A program made the translations under genes and the position numbers. A stretch of DNA of 64,000 nt from positions 62,001-126,000 of the forward strand of contig NZ_JAAIXZ010000029.1 in the NCBI RefSeq assembly GCF_010894435.1. Reading direction: 5' to 3'. Below, in pieces: positions 41,067-49,924 of the stretch. The notes beneath the pieces are model-generated. The model saw only the letters and a list, made by a program, of their open reading frames with translations, searched no databases and was not told the origin of the DNA. Positions within the stretch are counted from its first letter, which is position 1, and each line of letters opens with the position of its first letter. Source of the DNA: Pyxidicoccus trucidator. Lineage in GTDB: Bacteria > Myxococcota > Myxococcia > Myxococcales > Myxococcaceae.

Positions 41067-42382
41067 AACGGCGTCAGTCTCTGACGCCCGCGGACCCGGA
41101 GGCCGACGCAGCGTGGGTGAACACCCGCCTCAAGAATGTCACGCTGCTCGCCTGCATCCTCATCCACCTGCTGCTCGTCTACAGCATCTGGGGGCAGTGG
41201 GAGCGCATCGCCCTGGTGACGGCGGTGTTCGCGGTGGTGACGGGCACCAACCAGGTGCTCGCGAGCCGCTTCTTCTCCCAGCACACGCGGACCGCGGAGT
41301 CGTTGCGGTTCGTCATGAACATGGTGGCCAACATCATCTACGGCCTGGCGAGCGACTGGGCCCTGCCCATGTGGCTGTACCTGCCCCTCAACGCCCTGTG
41401 GGTGGACCGCTTCGTGGACCCGGGTGCCCGCCCGCGCCTGGGGTGGATGCTGGCCCTGGTGGGAGGCGTGGCCCTGGCGGACGGGTGCCCTCCCCTCGTG
41501 CCCGCGTGCTTCGTGCTGCTCTCGCTGCTCGTCTATTTCATCTCCGAGGGCCGCGTCTTCCTCACCCACCAGGCGCTGCGCAGCCTGGCGCAGCAGCACG
41601 AAAAACTGGCACAGGCCCACAGGCAGCTCGACCTGGCCCACCAGCGGGCCCGCGAGCAGGAGCGGCTCTCCAGCCTGGGCATGCTCGCAGCCGGCGTGGC
41701 GCACGAAATCAACAACCCGATGAGCTACGTGAAGAGCAACGTCAACTCGCTCCTGCTGGACCTCCGGGCGTGCAAGGCGCTGCCCGAGGAGCTTCGCGAG
41801 TACGTGGATGACGTGCTGCCCGCCACGCTGGATGGCATCCGTCGGGTGACGGCCATCGTCTCGGACCTGCGCCGCTTCGCGCGCGGGGACCCGGAGGCGG
41901 TGGTGGAGTACGACCTCAACCAGGAAGTGGCCGTCGCGCTGCGCATCGCCCGCGGACAGTTGGGGCCCCAGTGCGAGGTGATTCTGGAGTTGACGGAACT
42001 GCCGCACCTGCTCGGCCATCCGGGACAGGTCGCCCAGGTGGTCGTCAATCTCCTGATGAACGCGGCCCAGGCCATGCCGGGCGGCGGGCGCATCCGCGTG
42101 TCCACGCGGATGGAGAACGAGGAGGCCGTGCTGGAAGTGCATGACACCGGCGTGGGCATGACGCCCGAGGTGCGTGCGAAGCTGTTCGAGCCCTTCTTCA
42201 CCACCAAGCCCACGGGAGAGGGCACCGGCATGGGCCTGGCCGTGGTGCATGGCATCGTCACCGCGCACCGCGGACGCATCCGGGTGGACAGCGCGCCCCA
42301 GCAGGGAAGCACCTTCACCATCCACCTGCCGCGCATTCCGCCGCTGGAGCTGGGACTCTCCGACGAGCGCCTGCGCGGCTAA
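41063..42382 (+). CDS. Membrane sensor histidine kinase, NtrB-like core
   Basis: 439 residues. Several membrane helices lie between about 28 and 160 (LKNVTLLACILIHLLLVYS, WLYLPLNALWV, LVPACFVLLSLLVYFIS). A coiled linker follows (LAQQHEKLAQAHRQLDLAHQRAREQ). HisKA has the phospho-acceptor His in GVAHEINNPMSYVKSN, and the ATPase has VVNLLMNAAQAM, DTGVGMTPEV, FEPFFTTKPTGEGTGMGLAV. It is coupled to the upstream receiver gene and followed after ten bases by a cytochrome P450 gene, all in one likely operon. The short extracellular loops suggest that it senses within the membrane. Confidence 0.92.
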   Translation: MKRRQSLTPADPEADAAWVNTRLKNVTLLACILIHLLLVYSIWGQWERIALVTAVFAVVTGTNQVLASRFFSQHTRTAESLRFVMNMVANIIYGLASDWALPMWLYLPLNALWVDRFVDPGARPRLGWMLALVGGVALADGCPPLVPACFVLLSLLVYFISEGRVFLTHQALRSLAQQHEKLAQAHRQLDLAHQRAREQERLSSLGMLAAGVAHEINNPMSYVKSNVNSLLLDLRACKALPEELREYVDDVLPATLDGIRRVTAIVSDLRRFARGDPEAVVEYDLNQEVAVALRIARGQLGPQCEVILELTELPHLLGHPGQVAQVVVNLLMNAAQAMPGGGRIRVSTRMENEEAVLEVHDTGVGMTPEVRAKLFEPFFTTKPTGEGTGMGLAVVHGIVTAHRGRIRVDSAPQQGSTFTIHLPRIPPLELGLSDERLRG

Positions 42383-42392
42383 GCTGGGCGCC

Positions 42393-43625
42393 ATGTCGAC
42401 GCCGCCGCCCGCCTTCTCCAGCCGCTTCGAGCCCCGGTACGTCGAGGACCCGTACCCGCTCTACGCGCGCCTCCGCCAGGAGGCGCCGGTCCAATTCAGC
42501 GAGGAGCTCCACCTGTGGGTGGTCTCCCGCTATGAGGACGTGAAGACGGTGCTGCTGAACCCGGGGGACTTCCTGTCCGCCAATGCCTTCCGCAACCCCG
42601 TGCCGCCCGCGCCCGAGGTACTGGAGGCGCTGGCGGAAGGCTACCCGCAGGTACCGGCGCTCGTGGACGACGACCCGCCCAACCACACGCGGATGCGCGT
42701 CATCGTCACCAAGGCCCTGGCACACCACCGCGTCTCCGCCATGGAGCCGAGGGTGCGCGCCATCGCCTCGGAGCTGGTGGACGCCTTCGCACGCGAGGGC
42801 CGGGCGGACCTCGTGGAGGGCCTGGCCTTCCCCCTGCCCGCGCGAGTCATTGGCGCCATTCTCGGGCTGCCCGACTCGGACCTGGAGCGGCTCAAGGCCT
42901 GGACGGAGGACCTCGTTACCCTCTCCGCCGGCAACGCGCCCGTTCCCCGGCAGGTGGAATGCGCGCGAGGACTCGTGGCCATCCAGAAGTACCTCGCGGG
43001 CCACATCTCGGAGCGACGGCGCGCACCGAAGGATGACCTCATCAGCGCGCTCATCGAGGCTCGCCATGAGGACACGCCCCCGCTGAGCGACGTGGAGCTC
43101 ATCAGCCTGCTGTCCATGCTGCACTTCGCCGGACACGAGACGACGGCCAACCTGCTCGGCAACCTGCTGGTGATGCTCCTCCGGGAGCCAGAGCGACTGG
43201 AGGCGCTGAGACAGGACACGCGCCTCATCCCCTCCGCCATCGAAGAAGCTCTGCGCTTCGACGCCCCCGTGCAGGGCATGATGCGCACCACCCGGAGCGC
43301 GGTGACGCTCGGGGGAGTGGCGCTGCCCGAGGGTGCGCGGCTGCTCATCCTCTACGCCTCCGCCAACCGCGACGGCGCCGCCTTCCACGCACCGGACCAG
43401 GCCGACCCGCGCCGGCCGGACGTGGGCCGGCACCTGGGCTTCGGCCTGGGCATCCACTACTGCATCGGCGCTCCGCTGGCGCGGATGGAGGTGCGCATCG
43501 CCCTGGAGCTGCTGCTGGAGCGACTGCCCGGCCTGCGCCTGGCCCCGGGCAGCCCCGTCCTGTACCTGCCCAACTTCCTGCACCGTGGCCCCCGGCGGCT
43601 GCTCGTGGAGTGGGACCCGGCCTGA
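42393..43625 (+). CDS. Cytochrome P450
   Basis: 410 residues, class I bacterial size. Motifs: I-helix oxygen-binding FAGHETTANLL, ExxR in IEEALR with the Arg in RFDAP, and the heme-Cys loop FGLGIHYCIGAPLARMEV. The heme Cys is in CIGAPLA. It would use ferredoxin and ferredoxin reductase encoded elsewhere. Its position directly behind a two-component pair (gap ten bases) suggests that its expression, and perhaps a lipid, steroid-like or secondary-metabolite substrate, is linked to that signalling pair. Substrate cannot be told. Confidence 0.95.
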   Translation: MSTPPPAFSSRFEPRYVEDPYPLYARLRQEAPVQFSEELHLWVVSRYEDVKTVLLNPGDFLSANAFRNPVPPAPEVLEALAEGYPQVPALVDDDPPNHTRMRVIVTKALAHHRVSAMEPRVRAIASELVDAFAREGRADLVEGLAFPLPARVIGAILGLPDSDLERLKAWTEDLVTLSAGNAPVPRQVECARGLVAIQKYLAGHISERRRAPKDDLISALIEARHEDTPPLSDVELISLLSMLHFAGHETTANLLGNLLVMLLREPERLEALRQDTRLIPSAIEEALRFDAPVQGMMRTTRSAVTLGGVALPEGARLLILYASANRDGAAFHAPDQADPRRPDVGRHLGFGLGIHYCIGAPLARMEVRIALELLLERLPGLRLAPGSPVLYLPNFLHRGPRRLLVEWDPA

Positions 43626-43645
43626 GCCGGGCCCCGGAAGGCGCC

Positions 43646-44290
43646 TCAGCGCTCCAGCTCGGCGTCGATGAGCTGGGTGAAGTCCTCCATCGGCCGTGCG
43701 CCCATCACCGCCTGGCCGTTGATGAAGAAGCTGGGAGTGCCGGCGATGCCACGCCGCTGCGCCTCCACCACCTCTGCGTCCACGTAGTTGGCCCACGTGG
43801 CGCCGTCGAGCGCCTTGCGGAAGCGGACGAGGTCCAGCCCCAGCTCCCGCGCGTACCCTTCCAGCGACTCGCGGTCCAACTCCCGCTGGTTCTTGAAGAG
43901 CACGTCGTGCATCTCCCAGAACCGGCCCTGCTCGTGCGCGGCCATGGTGGCGATGGCGGCGAGGCGCGCATGGGAGTGCATGGGCAGCGGCTGGTGACGG
44001 AAGACGATGCGAATCCGCTCGCCGTACTTCGCGCGCAGCCCGTCGATGATGGTGGCGCCCTTCGCGCAGAAGGGACACTGGAAGTCCGACCAGACCTCCA
44101 CCGTCACCCGCGCGTCGGGGGCTCCGAGCGACGGTGCGTCGGCCCGGGGCGTGGCGGCGATGGGGCTGTTCTGGGCGGACACCTGCGCCTTCGGACACCC
44201 CTTGTCACAGGCCTTGTCCCCGGCGAAGGCGGGGACGGCGAGCGCGAGCAGGGCACCAGCGGCCATGGCGGTAGAGACCACGAGCTTCAT
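43646..44290 (-). CDS. DsbA-family exported thioredoxin-fold protein
   Basis: 214 residues with signal peptide MKLVVSTAMAAGALLALAV ending near AFAG. Two cysteines (ACDKGC) follow the cleavage site, then the thioredoxin domain with active-site CPFC in VEVWSDFQCPFCAKGATI, FRHQPLPMHSHARLAA, and the cis-Pro region GIAGTPSFFINGQAVMG. This matches the DsbA/DsbG-like family (thioredoxin_4), catalysing disulfide exchange in the periplasm. The start at 44290 has GAGG upstream. It converges on the P450 gene. Confidence 0.92.
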   Translation of the reverse strand: MKLVVSTAMAAGALLALAVPAFAGDKACDKGCPKAQVSAQNSPIAATPRADAPSLGAPDARVTVEVWSDFQCPFCAKGATIIDGLRAKYGERIRIVFRHQPLPMHSHARLAAIATMAAHEQGRFWEMHDVLFKNQRELDRESLEGYARELGLDLVRFRKALDGATWANYVDAEVVEAQRRGIAGTPSFFINGQAVMGARPMEDFTQLIDAELER

Positions 44291-44437
44291 GGAAGGACCT
44301 CTTTCGGATGTGTGGGAAGTGGAACGCCGGCTCTCCCGCTCGGGGAGCCAGCGGCGCGGGGCCATTCCGCCCGCACGAGGAGGAGTGACGCGAGCCCGGC
44401 GTGAGTTTCAGCGGGCCCGTGTTATCCCTTCCGGCGC

Positions 44438-45637
44438 ATGTCCACCGAGCGCCTCTACTACGCCGACCCCTTCCTCCACCGCTTCACCGCGCGCGTCGTC
44501 GCGCATGGCACCTGGAGCGGTGCGCCCTCCGTCGTCCTGGAGCGCACCGCCTTCTATCCGGAGGCCGGTGGGCAGATGGGCGACCGGGGGATGCTCGGCG
44601 GCCTGCCCGTGCGGGACGTGCAGGTGGACGACGCCGGCACCGTCCACCACCTGCTGGACGTCCCCGCGGGCGCCGCGCTCCCCATGCCCGGCACCGAGCT
44701 GGCGGGCGAGGTGGACCGGGCCCGCCGCCGCGCCAACATGTCGCTGCACACCGGTCAGCACATGCTGTCGCGCGCGCTGGTGGACGTCGCGGGGGCCGCC
44801 ACCGTGTCCTCACGCCTGGGCGAGACGCTGTGCACCATCGACACGGACCAGGACACCCTGGACGAGCGGCAGGTGGCCGAGGCCGAAGCCCGGGTGAATG
44901 ACATCATCGATGACGACATCCCCATCCGCGCCTTCTTCCCCACGCCGGAGGAACTGGCCGCGCTGCCGCTGCGCCGCGCCCCCAAGGTGACGGACAACAT
45001 CCGCGTCATCCAGATTGGCGACTTCGACGTGTCCCCTTGCGGAGGCACGCACTGCACGCGCTCCGGCCAGGTGGGCATGGTGCGGGTGCTGGGCGTGGAG
45101 CGCTACAAGGGCAAGGGCCGCGTCCTCTTCTCCGCGGGCCCCCGCGCCCGGCGCGAGCTGTGGGAGGAGGCCGGCACGCTGCGCGCCATGGCCCGGGCCT
45201 TCACCTGCGGCGTGGCGGAGGTGCCGGTGGCGGTGGACAAGCTGCGCCGCGAGCTGACCGAGGCCCGCGAGGCGCTCGGCGCCGTGCGCGCACGCCTGGC
45301 CGAGCACACCGCCGGGGAGCTCGCCGCCACCCTGGAGGCCTCCGCGGACAAGCGCGTGGTGGCGGTGCTCGACGGCGCCGGGCCCGAGCAGCTGCGCGCC
45401 GTGGCCGCGCGCCTCACGGCCCGACCGGAGGCGGTGGTGCTGCTCGCCGGCCGGCTTCCCGAGGGCATGCCCGTCCTCATTGCCCGTGGCGCTGGCTCCA
45501 CCTTCGGGTGCGGTGCCTTCCTCAAGCGGGCCGCCGAGGCCGCCGGAGGCCGGGGCGGAGGCCGCCCGGAGCACGCCGAGGGACGCCTCCCGCCCGGCAC
45601 GGACTGGCCCGCCCTCGCGGCCACGCTCCTGGGCTGA
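44438..45637 (+). CDS. AlaX-type alanyl-tRNA editing protein
   Basis: 399 residues, the long AlaX (AlaX-L) type. The N-terminal beta-barrel region (TAFYPEAGGQMGDRG) and editing domain resemble AlaRS: zinc ligands are in HTGQHMLSRAL (HxxxH) and SPCGGTHCTRSGQVG (Cys and His). A C-terminal DHHA1-like oligomerisation region with GCGAFLKRAAEAAGGRGGG closes it. It hydrolyses mischarged Ser- or Gly-tRNA(Ala) in the cytosol. No tRNA or synthetase gene is next to it. Single-gene unit; start ATG at 44438 lacks a strong ribosome site. Confidence 0.92.
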   Translation: MSTERLYYADPFLHRFTARVVAHGTWSGAPSVVLERTAFYPEAGGQMGDRGMLGGLPVRDVQVDDAGTVHHLLDVPAGAALPMPGTELAGEVDRARRRANMSLHTGQHMLSRALVDVAGAATVSSRLGETLCTIDTDQDTLDERQVAEAEARVNDIIDDDIPIRAFFPTPEELAALPLRRAPKVTDNIRVIQIGDFDVSPCGGTHCTRSGQVGMVRVLGVERYKGKGRVLFSAGPRARRELWEEAGTLRAMARAFTCGVAEVPVAVDKLRRELTEAREALGAVRARLAEHTAGELAATLEASADKRVVAVLDGAGPEQLRAVAARLTARPEAVVLLAGRLPEGMPVLIARGAGSTFGCGAFLKRAAEAAGGRGGGRPEHAEGRLPPGTDWPALAATLLG

Positions 45638-45811
45638 GTCCCCTCCCCTCCCCGGGCCGCCCCCGGCCGCGGCACTTCCCACAAGAGGCCGTGACGCGCC
45701 GTGCTATACGATTCCACCGAAGAGATTTCCCCGCCCACGTTCTCCCCGTGCGCAGGGGGCGCTCCACGCGTGGAACGACATGAAATGATGGGAGTAGGGG
45801 GCGGCGCGACG

Positions 45812-46360
45812 ATGGATGACGTGCAGCACCGCCAGTTCGAGGACTTCGCGCGTGCTCGGCGCCCGGGCCTGTTGAGGGTTGCCCGGAGACTGTGCGCGGG
45901 AGGAGGCACCGACCCGGAGGACCTCGTGCAGGAGACGCTGGAGCGCGCGTACCGCCACTTCGACCGGCTGGTGGGGGAGAACGCGGGGGCGGTGAGCGTG
46001 TGGCTGAGCACCACGCTGAGCAACCGCTTCCTGGACCACTGCCGCCGGCGGCGCACCGAGGTGCTCGGAGCGCCAGCGCTGCGCGTGGTGCAGGGGGATG
46101 CGACGGGCGAGCCGGTGCCCGTGGAACGGTGGGAGCAGGTGACGAGGGACGACTTCCTGCGAGCCATCGACCAGCTTCGTCCGACGCACCTGAGGGATGC
46201 GTACCGACTGCATGCCTCGGGGTTGCGCTACCGGGCCATTGCCCAGCAGCTTCGCGCGCCCGAGGGGACGGTGGGCCGGTGGCTCTCCGAAGCCCGTCAG
46301 GCCCTGAGGGAGCTGCTGACGCCGGGTGAGACGCCGCGCGAAGGCAGGGCCGGGTCATGA
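45812..46360 (+). CDS. ECF-type RNA polymerase sigma factor
   Basis: 182 residues. Region 2 is at about 10-75 (RPGLLRVARRLCAGGGTDPEDLVQETLERAY, then VWLSTTLSNRFLDHCRRRR). Region 4 is at about 125-175 (LRATDQL-like helix, LRYRAIAQQLRAPEGTVGRWLSEARQAL). The ATG at 45812 is preferred over one at 45785. Its stop overlaps the start of a membrane protein with an N-terminal anti-sigma zinc finger (46357-46360), so sigma and anti-sigma are translated together. Such pairs respond to envelope signals. No ECF-type autoregulated promoter was identified. Confidence 0.88.
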   Translation: MDDVQHRQFEDFARARRPGLLRVARRLCAGGGTDPEDLVQETLERAYRHFDRLVGENAGAVSVWLSTTLSNRFLDHCRRRRTEVLGAPALRVVQGDATGEPVPVERWEQVTRDDFLRAIDQLRPTHLRDAYRLHASGLRYRAIAQQLRAPEGTVGRWLSEARQALRELLTPGETPREGRAGS

Positions 46361-49287
46361 GCGAGCTCTGCGAGAGACTGGAGCGCTTCGTCGACGGGGA
46401 GCTGATGCCGGTGGACGCGGAGAACTTCCGCCACCACCTCACCCGCTGCGGCCCCTGCGAGACGCGGATGAAGGAGCTGCTCGCCATGGAGCTGCTCGCC
46501 GACGACGCGGTGAACGCCGCCAGCGACGAGCCCGCCCCCTCCATCGTGCACGGGCCCCCCGCCTGGCGCCGCAAGGCGTGGCTGATGGTGGTGCCCCTGG
46601 CGCTGGCAGCGGGCCTCGCCACGCTGGTGCTGGTGTCGCGCTCGGACCCACGGCCCGACGCCCACACGCTGTGGCTCGCCCAGGCGCCCACGCGCACGCT
46701 GGAGGCGCGGGTGACACTGCCTGGCGCGGACCTGCACAAGCCCTACGAGGTGATGCGCAGCCAGGGCACGACGGCGCAGCCGCTGCCCATGCGTGAAATG
46801 GCCCTGCTGGAGAAGGCGGGGGACGACCGCGGACTGGCCATGGCCTTCCTGCTGCGCGGGGACCTGGGGCAGGCCTCGGCCTACCTCGGCAGGCTGCGCG
46901 AGTCGCCGGACGTGGACACCGACCAGGCCGTGCTGGCCATGCAGCGGCAGGACTGGCAGACGGCGCTGACGCTGCTGGAGCGCGCGCTGAAGGAACGGCC
47001 CCAGCACCCGCAGGCCCTCTGGAACCGCGGGCTGGCGCTGCGGGCCCTCGGCCTGCCGCTCCAGGCGGCGGAGTCCTTCGAGCAGGTGGCGGCGCTGAAG
47101 GAGCCGGGCTGGAGCGAGGAGGCCGCCCAGAAGGTCCGCGAGCTGCGAAGCGCGGCGGAGGCGGAGCGCAAGGACTGGAAGGGCGCACGGCAGGACTGCC
47201 AGCGCATGGTGGAGGGAGGCGCGCCCCTCTCCGTGGCCCAGGCGGACGCCCTGCCCGGAATGGCGCGGGTCTGCCTGTACAACGCCCTGCGCACCGCGGC
47301 GACTCCCGAGCGCGTGGAGGCCCTGCGCCCCCTGGCGGCGAAGCTCGACGAGAAGCAGGGCAGCTCCCACCTGGAGGATGCCGTGCGCCGCACCGCCCGG
47401 CAGGACTTCTCCCTCCGCGCGCCCCTGGCCCGGGACTATGTCCGACTCTCTCGCGGCGAGCTGAAGGGCGCCGCGCAGGCGTCCTTCCTCGACAAGGTGC
47501 GCAAGGCCCGCCAGGAGGACATTCTCCTCGGAGCCATGACGTACGTCGACGCCCGGGAGCACCTGGACGAATACCGGACGCTGGCGCTGGCCACGAGGGA
47601 CCCGTGGTTCGCGCTGCTCGCGGAGGAGCGACAGGCGAAGGCGGAGGCGCTGCGGGACGAGCCCTACCACGCCCTGGAGCGACTCGAGGCCGCGGTGCAG
47701 TCGTGCAGGGCAGACGCGAAGCAGGGCTACCGCTGCATGCTGATGCAGCGGGAGCTGGGGCTGGTGAGTGTCCGCCTGAACCGTCCCGTCGAAGCCACCG
47801 CGCACTTCCTTCGGGCCATGGAGCTGGCCCGGAGCAGCCAGGAGTGGGGCACGCAGCGCAACCTCCTTCAGGACCTGGGGCAGGTGGCCCGGGCGCGGAA
47901 TGACCTCGTCCTGGCGCGCGCATATATGGAGGAGCTCGTCTCCCAGACGCCCGAGAGCTGCGCCGACTGGGAGTTGGCCCTCACCAACCTCGCCATCGCC
48001 CACCACCGTGCCCTGGACTTCGCGGGTGCCCGCCAGCATCTGGACCGGGCCTCGAGCTGCGGCCAGAAGCCCTCCATGGCCCGCATCTCCCTGCTCGCGG
48101 AGCTGGCCCGCACGACACAGCACCAGCCCGGGGACACCCAGCAACTGGTCGAAGCGCTGACCTCGCTGCGCGCCTCCGGAAGCCTGGACGCCGGAGACCA
48201 GGCCATGCTGAGCCACTTCGAGGGCCGCTACTTCATCGAACAGGACCGCCCGCGGGGACAGCAACTGCTGCGGCAGGTGCTGACCGAGACCGCGAAGCTG
48301 CAGGCCTCCGACGTGGGCGCGCGCAAGGCACGCGTCTACAGCTACACCTCCCTCCTCCTCGACGCGGGACGACACGAGGAGCTGGAGCAGGGGCTTGCCC
48401 TCTTCGCGGAGGAGCGCGCCCTGCCCGCGCCGGAGCGGTGCGTGCTGGGCGTCACGGTGGATGACGAGCGCACCTTCGTGGTGGCTCGGGACGCCGAGGG
48501 GCGCCTGACAGGCCACTATGACGCGGGACGGAAGTCTCCCCTCGAAGGTGTCGAAGGACTGGTGCCCTCGAAAATCGTGGAGGCGCTGCGCGCTTGTCCC
48601 AGTGTGCATGTCCTGGCCCGTCCCCCCGTCCAGGGCCGCGCGGGCCTGCTGCCTCCGGAGCTGGCGTGGTCCTACCGCGTCGGACCTCCGTCGGTACCCC
48701 GGGCGCCGAAACAGGAGCGCCGGCTGGTCGTCACCGACGTACTGGCTCCCGCCTCACTGCGCCTCCCCGCGCTGCGGGCGTGGAGCACCACCGGTCCGGA
48801 TGAGGCCTTCACCGTCCTGCGCGGCGCGGCGGCCACGCCCGTCCGCGTGCTGGAGGCCATGCGGGATGCGACGGAGGTGCAGGTCCATGCACATGGAATC
48901 ATCGACCCCGGCGTGGCGGATGCGTCCGTGCTCGTGCTTTCGCCCACGAGCGACACGGGGCGCTTCGCGCTGACCACCAGGGACCTGCGCGGACAGCGGC
49001 TGCGCGGGCGGCCCGTCGTGGTGCTCGCCGCCTGCTACGCCGCGCATACCAGCGCCTATATCCACGAGAATCTCGGGCTGCCGCTCGCCTTCATCGAGTC
49101 AGGTGCCCGGGCCGTCCTGGCGGCAACCCAGGAGATTCCCGATGCCGAGGCCTCGGCCTTCTTCGAACTGGTGCTGGCACGCATCCGGTCCGGAGCGCCC
49201 GCCGCCGAGGCACTCCGGGACGAACGGCAGGACTGGCTGCGGCGCCACGGAAGCACGTGGGTGCGGCAGGTGCTGCTCTTCGAGTAG
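46357..49287 (+). CDS. Membrane fusion of anti-sigma zinc finger, TPR region and CHAT protease-like domain
   Basis: 976 residues. The N-terminal zf-HC2 has Cys5, His27, Cys31 and Cys34 (HLTRCGPC). One membrane helix is at 74-94. Helical TPR-like repeats run from about 140 to 690 (LERALKERPQHPQALWNRGL). A C-terminal CHAT (caspase-like) domain follows, with the dyad His846 in QVHAHG and Cys893 in LAACYA. So a zinc-finger anti-sigma that would hold the sigma factor is joined in one chain to a protease-like sensor predicted outside the inner membrane. The coupled sigma gene and downstream lipoprotein gene form its operon. TPR-CHAT proteins are known peptidases in some immunity systems; here cleavage targets are unknown. 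Confidence 0.85.
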   Translation: MSELCERLERFVDGELMPVDAENFRHHLTRCGPCETRMKELLAMELLADDAVNAASDEPAPSIVHGPPAWRRKAWLMVVPLALAAGLATLVLVSRSDPRPDAHTLWLAQAPTRTLEARVTLPGADLHKPYEVMRSQGTTAQPLPMREMALLEKAGDDRGLAMAFLLRGDLGQASAYLGRLRESPDVDTDQAVLAMQRQDWQTALTLLERALKERPQHPQALWNRGLALRALGLPLQAAESFEQVAALKEPGWSEEAAQKVRELRSAAEAERKDWKGARQDCQRMVEGGAPLSVAQADALPGMARVCLYNALRTAATPERVEALRPLAAKLDEKQGSSHLEDAVRRTARQDFSLRAPLARDYVRLSRGELKGAAQASFLDKVRKARQEDILLGAMTYVDAREHLDEYRTLALATRDPWFALLAEERQAKAEALRDEPYHALERLEAAVQSCRADAKQGYRCMLMQRELGLVSVRLNRPVEATAHFLRAMELARSSQEWGTQRNLLQDLGQVARARNDLVLARAYMEELVSQTPESCADWELALTNLAIAHHRALDFAGARQHLDRASSCGQKPSMARISLLAELARTTQHQPGDTQQLVEALTSLRASGSLDAGDQAMLSHFEGRYFIEQDRPRGQQLLRQVLTETAKLQASDVGARKARVYSYTSLLLDAGRHEELEQGLALFAEERALPAPERCVLGVTVDDERTFVVARDAEGRLTGHYDAGRKSPLEGVEGLVPSKIVEALRACPSVHVLARPPVQGRAGLLPPELAWSYRVGPPSVPRAPKQERRLVVTDVLAPASLRLPALRAWSTTGPDEAFTVLRGAAATPVRVLEAMRDATEVQVHAHGIIDPGVADASVLVLSPTSDTGRFALTTRDLRGQRLRGRPVVVLAACYAAHTSAYIHENLGLPLAFIESGARAVLAATQEIPDAEASAFFELVLARIRSGAPAAEALRDERQDWLRRHGSTWVRQVLLFE

Positions 49288-49313
49288 TCCCACCCACAGC
49301 CAGAGTCATCTCC

Positions 49314-49832
49314 ATGAAGAGAATCCTCCTGCCCTTGTCGTGTCTCGTCGCACTGTCCGGTTGCTGGCGCCACACCCGTGAGCCGGACTGGAATCCCTCG
49401 CGAGACATTCCCGCCGGGACGCTCGTCCGTGTCGTCCTGCAGGACGTGAACGAGCCCGGCCGCATCTCCGCCTTCACGGTGGACCCTCGCGCGGGGCGCG
49501 TCATCGACCGTCAGGATGGGAAGCGGGTCCAGCGGCAGGAGGCCGGCTCCGTGACGGCGGCCCAGGACGCCCCGTCCAAGCAGACGCTGAACACGGCCGT
49601 CCAGGTTCCATGCCCGGAAGTGAGGCCGGACGCGCCCGAGTGCCTCGTGTACGCGTCCGACCCGAAGCATGAGACCACCGGCGACCCCAACCCCGCCAAG
49701 GAAAACGACTACGCGGCCCGCCTCGCGCTGACCGAGAAGTTCGTCGTGCAGGTCTCCTTGAACCTCCTCGAGGCAGCGCACGTCACCGGCGTCAACGTGG
49801 GCGTGCAGGGCCTCAAGCAGGCGCCCCGGTAG
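49314..49832 (+). CDS. Lipoprotein in the sigma/CHAT operon
   Basis: 172 residues with lipobox in SCLVALSGCWRH (Cys18). The mature chain (LVRVVLQDVNEPGRISAF, DPRAGRVIDRQDGKRV, KFVVQVSLNLLEAAHVTGVNVGVQGL) alternates strands and helices with no named family. It starts 26 bases after the CHAT gene, so it is the third gene of that operon. A role as a lipid-anchored sensor or substrate of the CHAT protein is possible but inferred only from gene order. It converges on the gene ending at 49925. Confidence 0.75.
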   Translation: MKRILLPLSCLVALSGCWRHTREPDWNPSRDIPAGTLVRVVLQDVNEPGRISAFTVDPRAGRVIDRQDGKRVQRQEAGSVTAAQDAPSKQTLNTAVQVPCPEVRPDAPECLVYASDPKHETTGDPNPAKENDYAARLALTEKFVVQVSLNLLEAAHVTGVNVGVQGLKQAPR

Positions 49833-49924
49833 CCCGGCGCGCCGGCTCCGTCCACGGAGGGAGCCCACGGGCCTCCAGCGCCAACAGGTCGCCGGAGGCC
49901 CACCCGGGGCTGGAGGGTCCGCTC

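Noticed and set aside
45690-45715. Promoter with TATACG before the ECF sigma gene
   Set aside because: No acceptable -35 box and no ECF-type motif; too weak to annotate.
46297-48609. 770-residue minus-strand frame
   Set aside because: Antisense to the TPR-CHAT gene, His/Gln/Arg-rich shadow.
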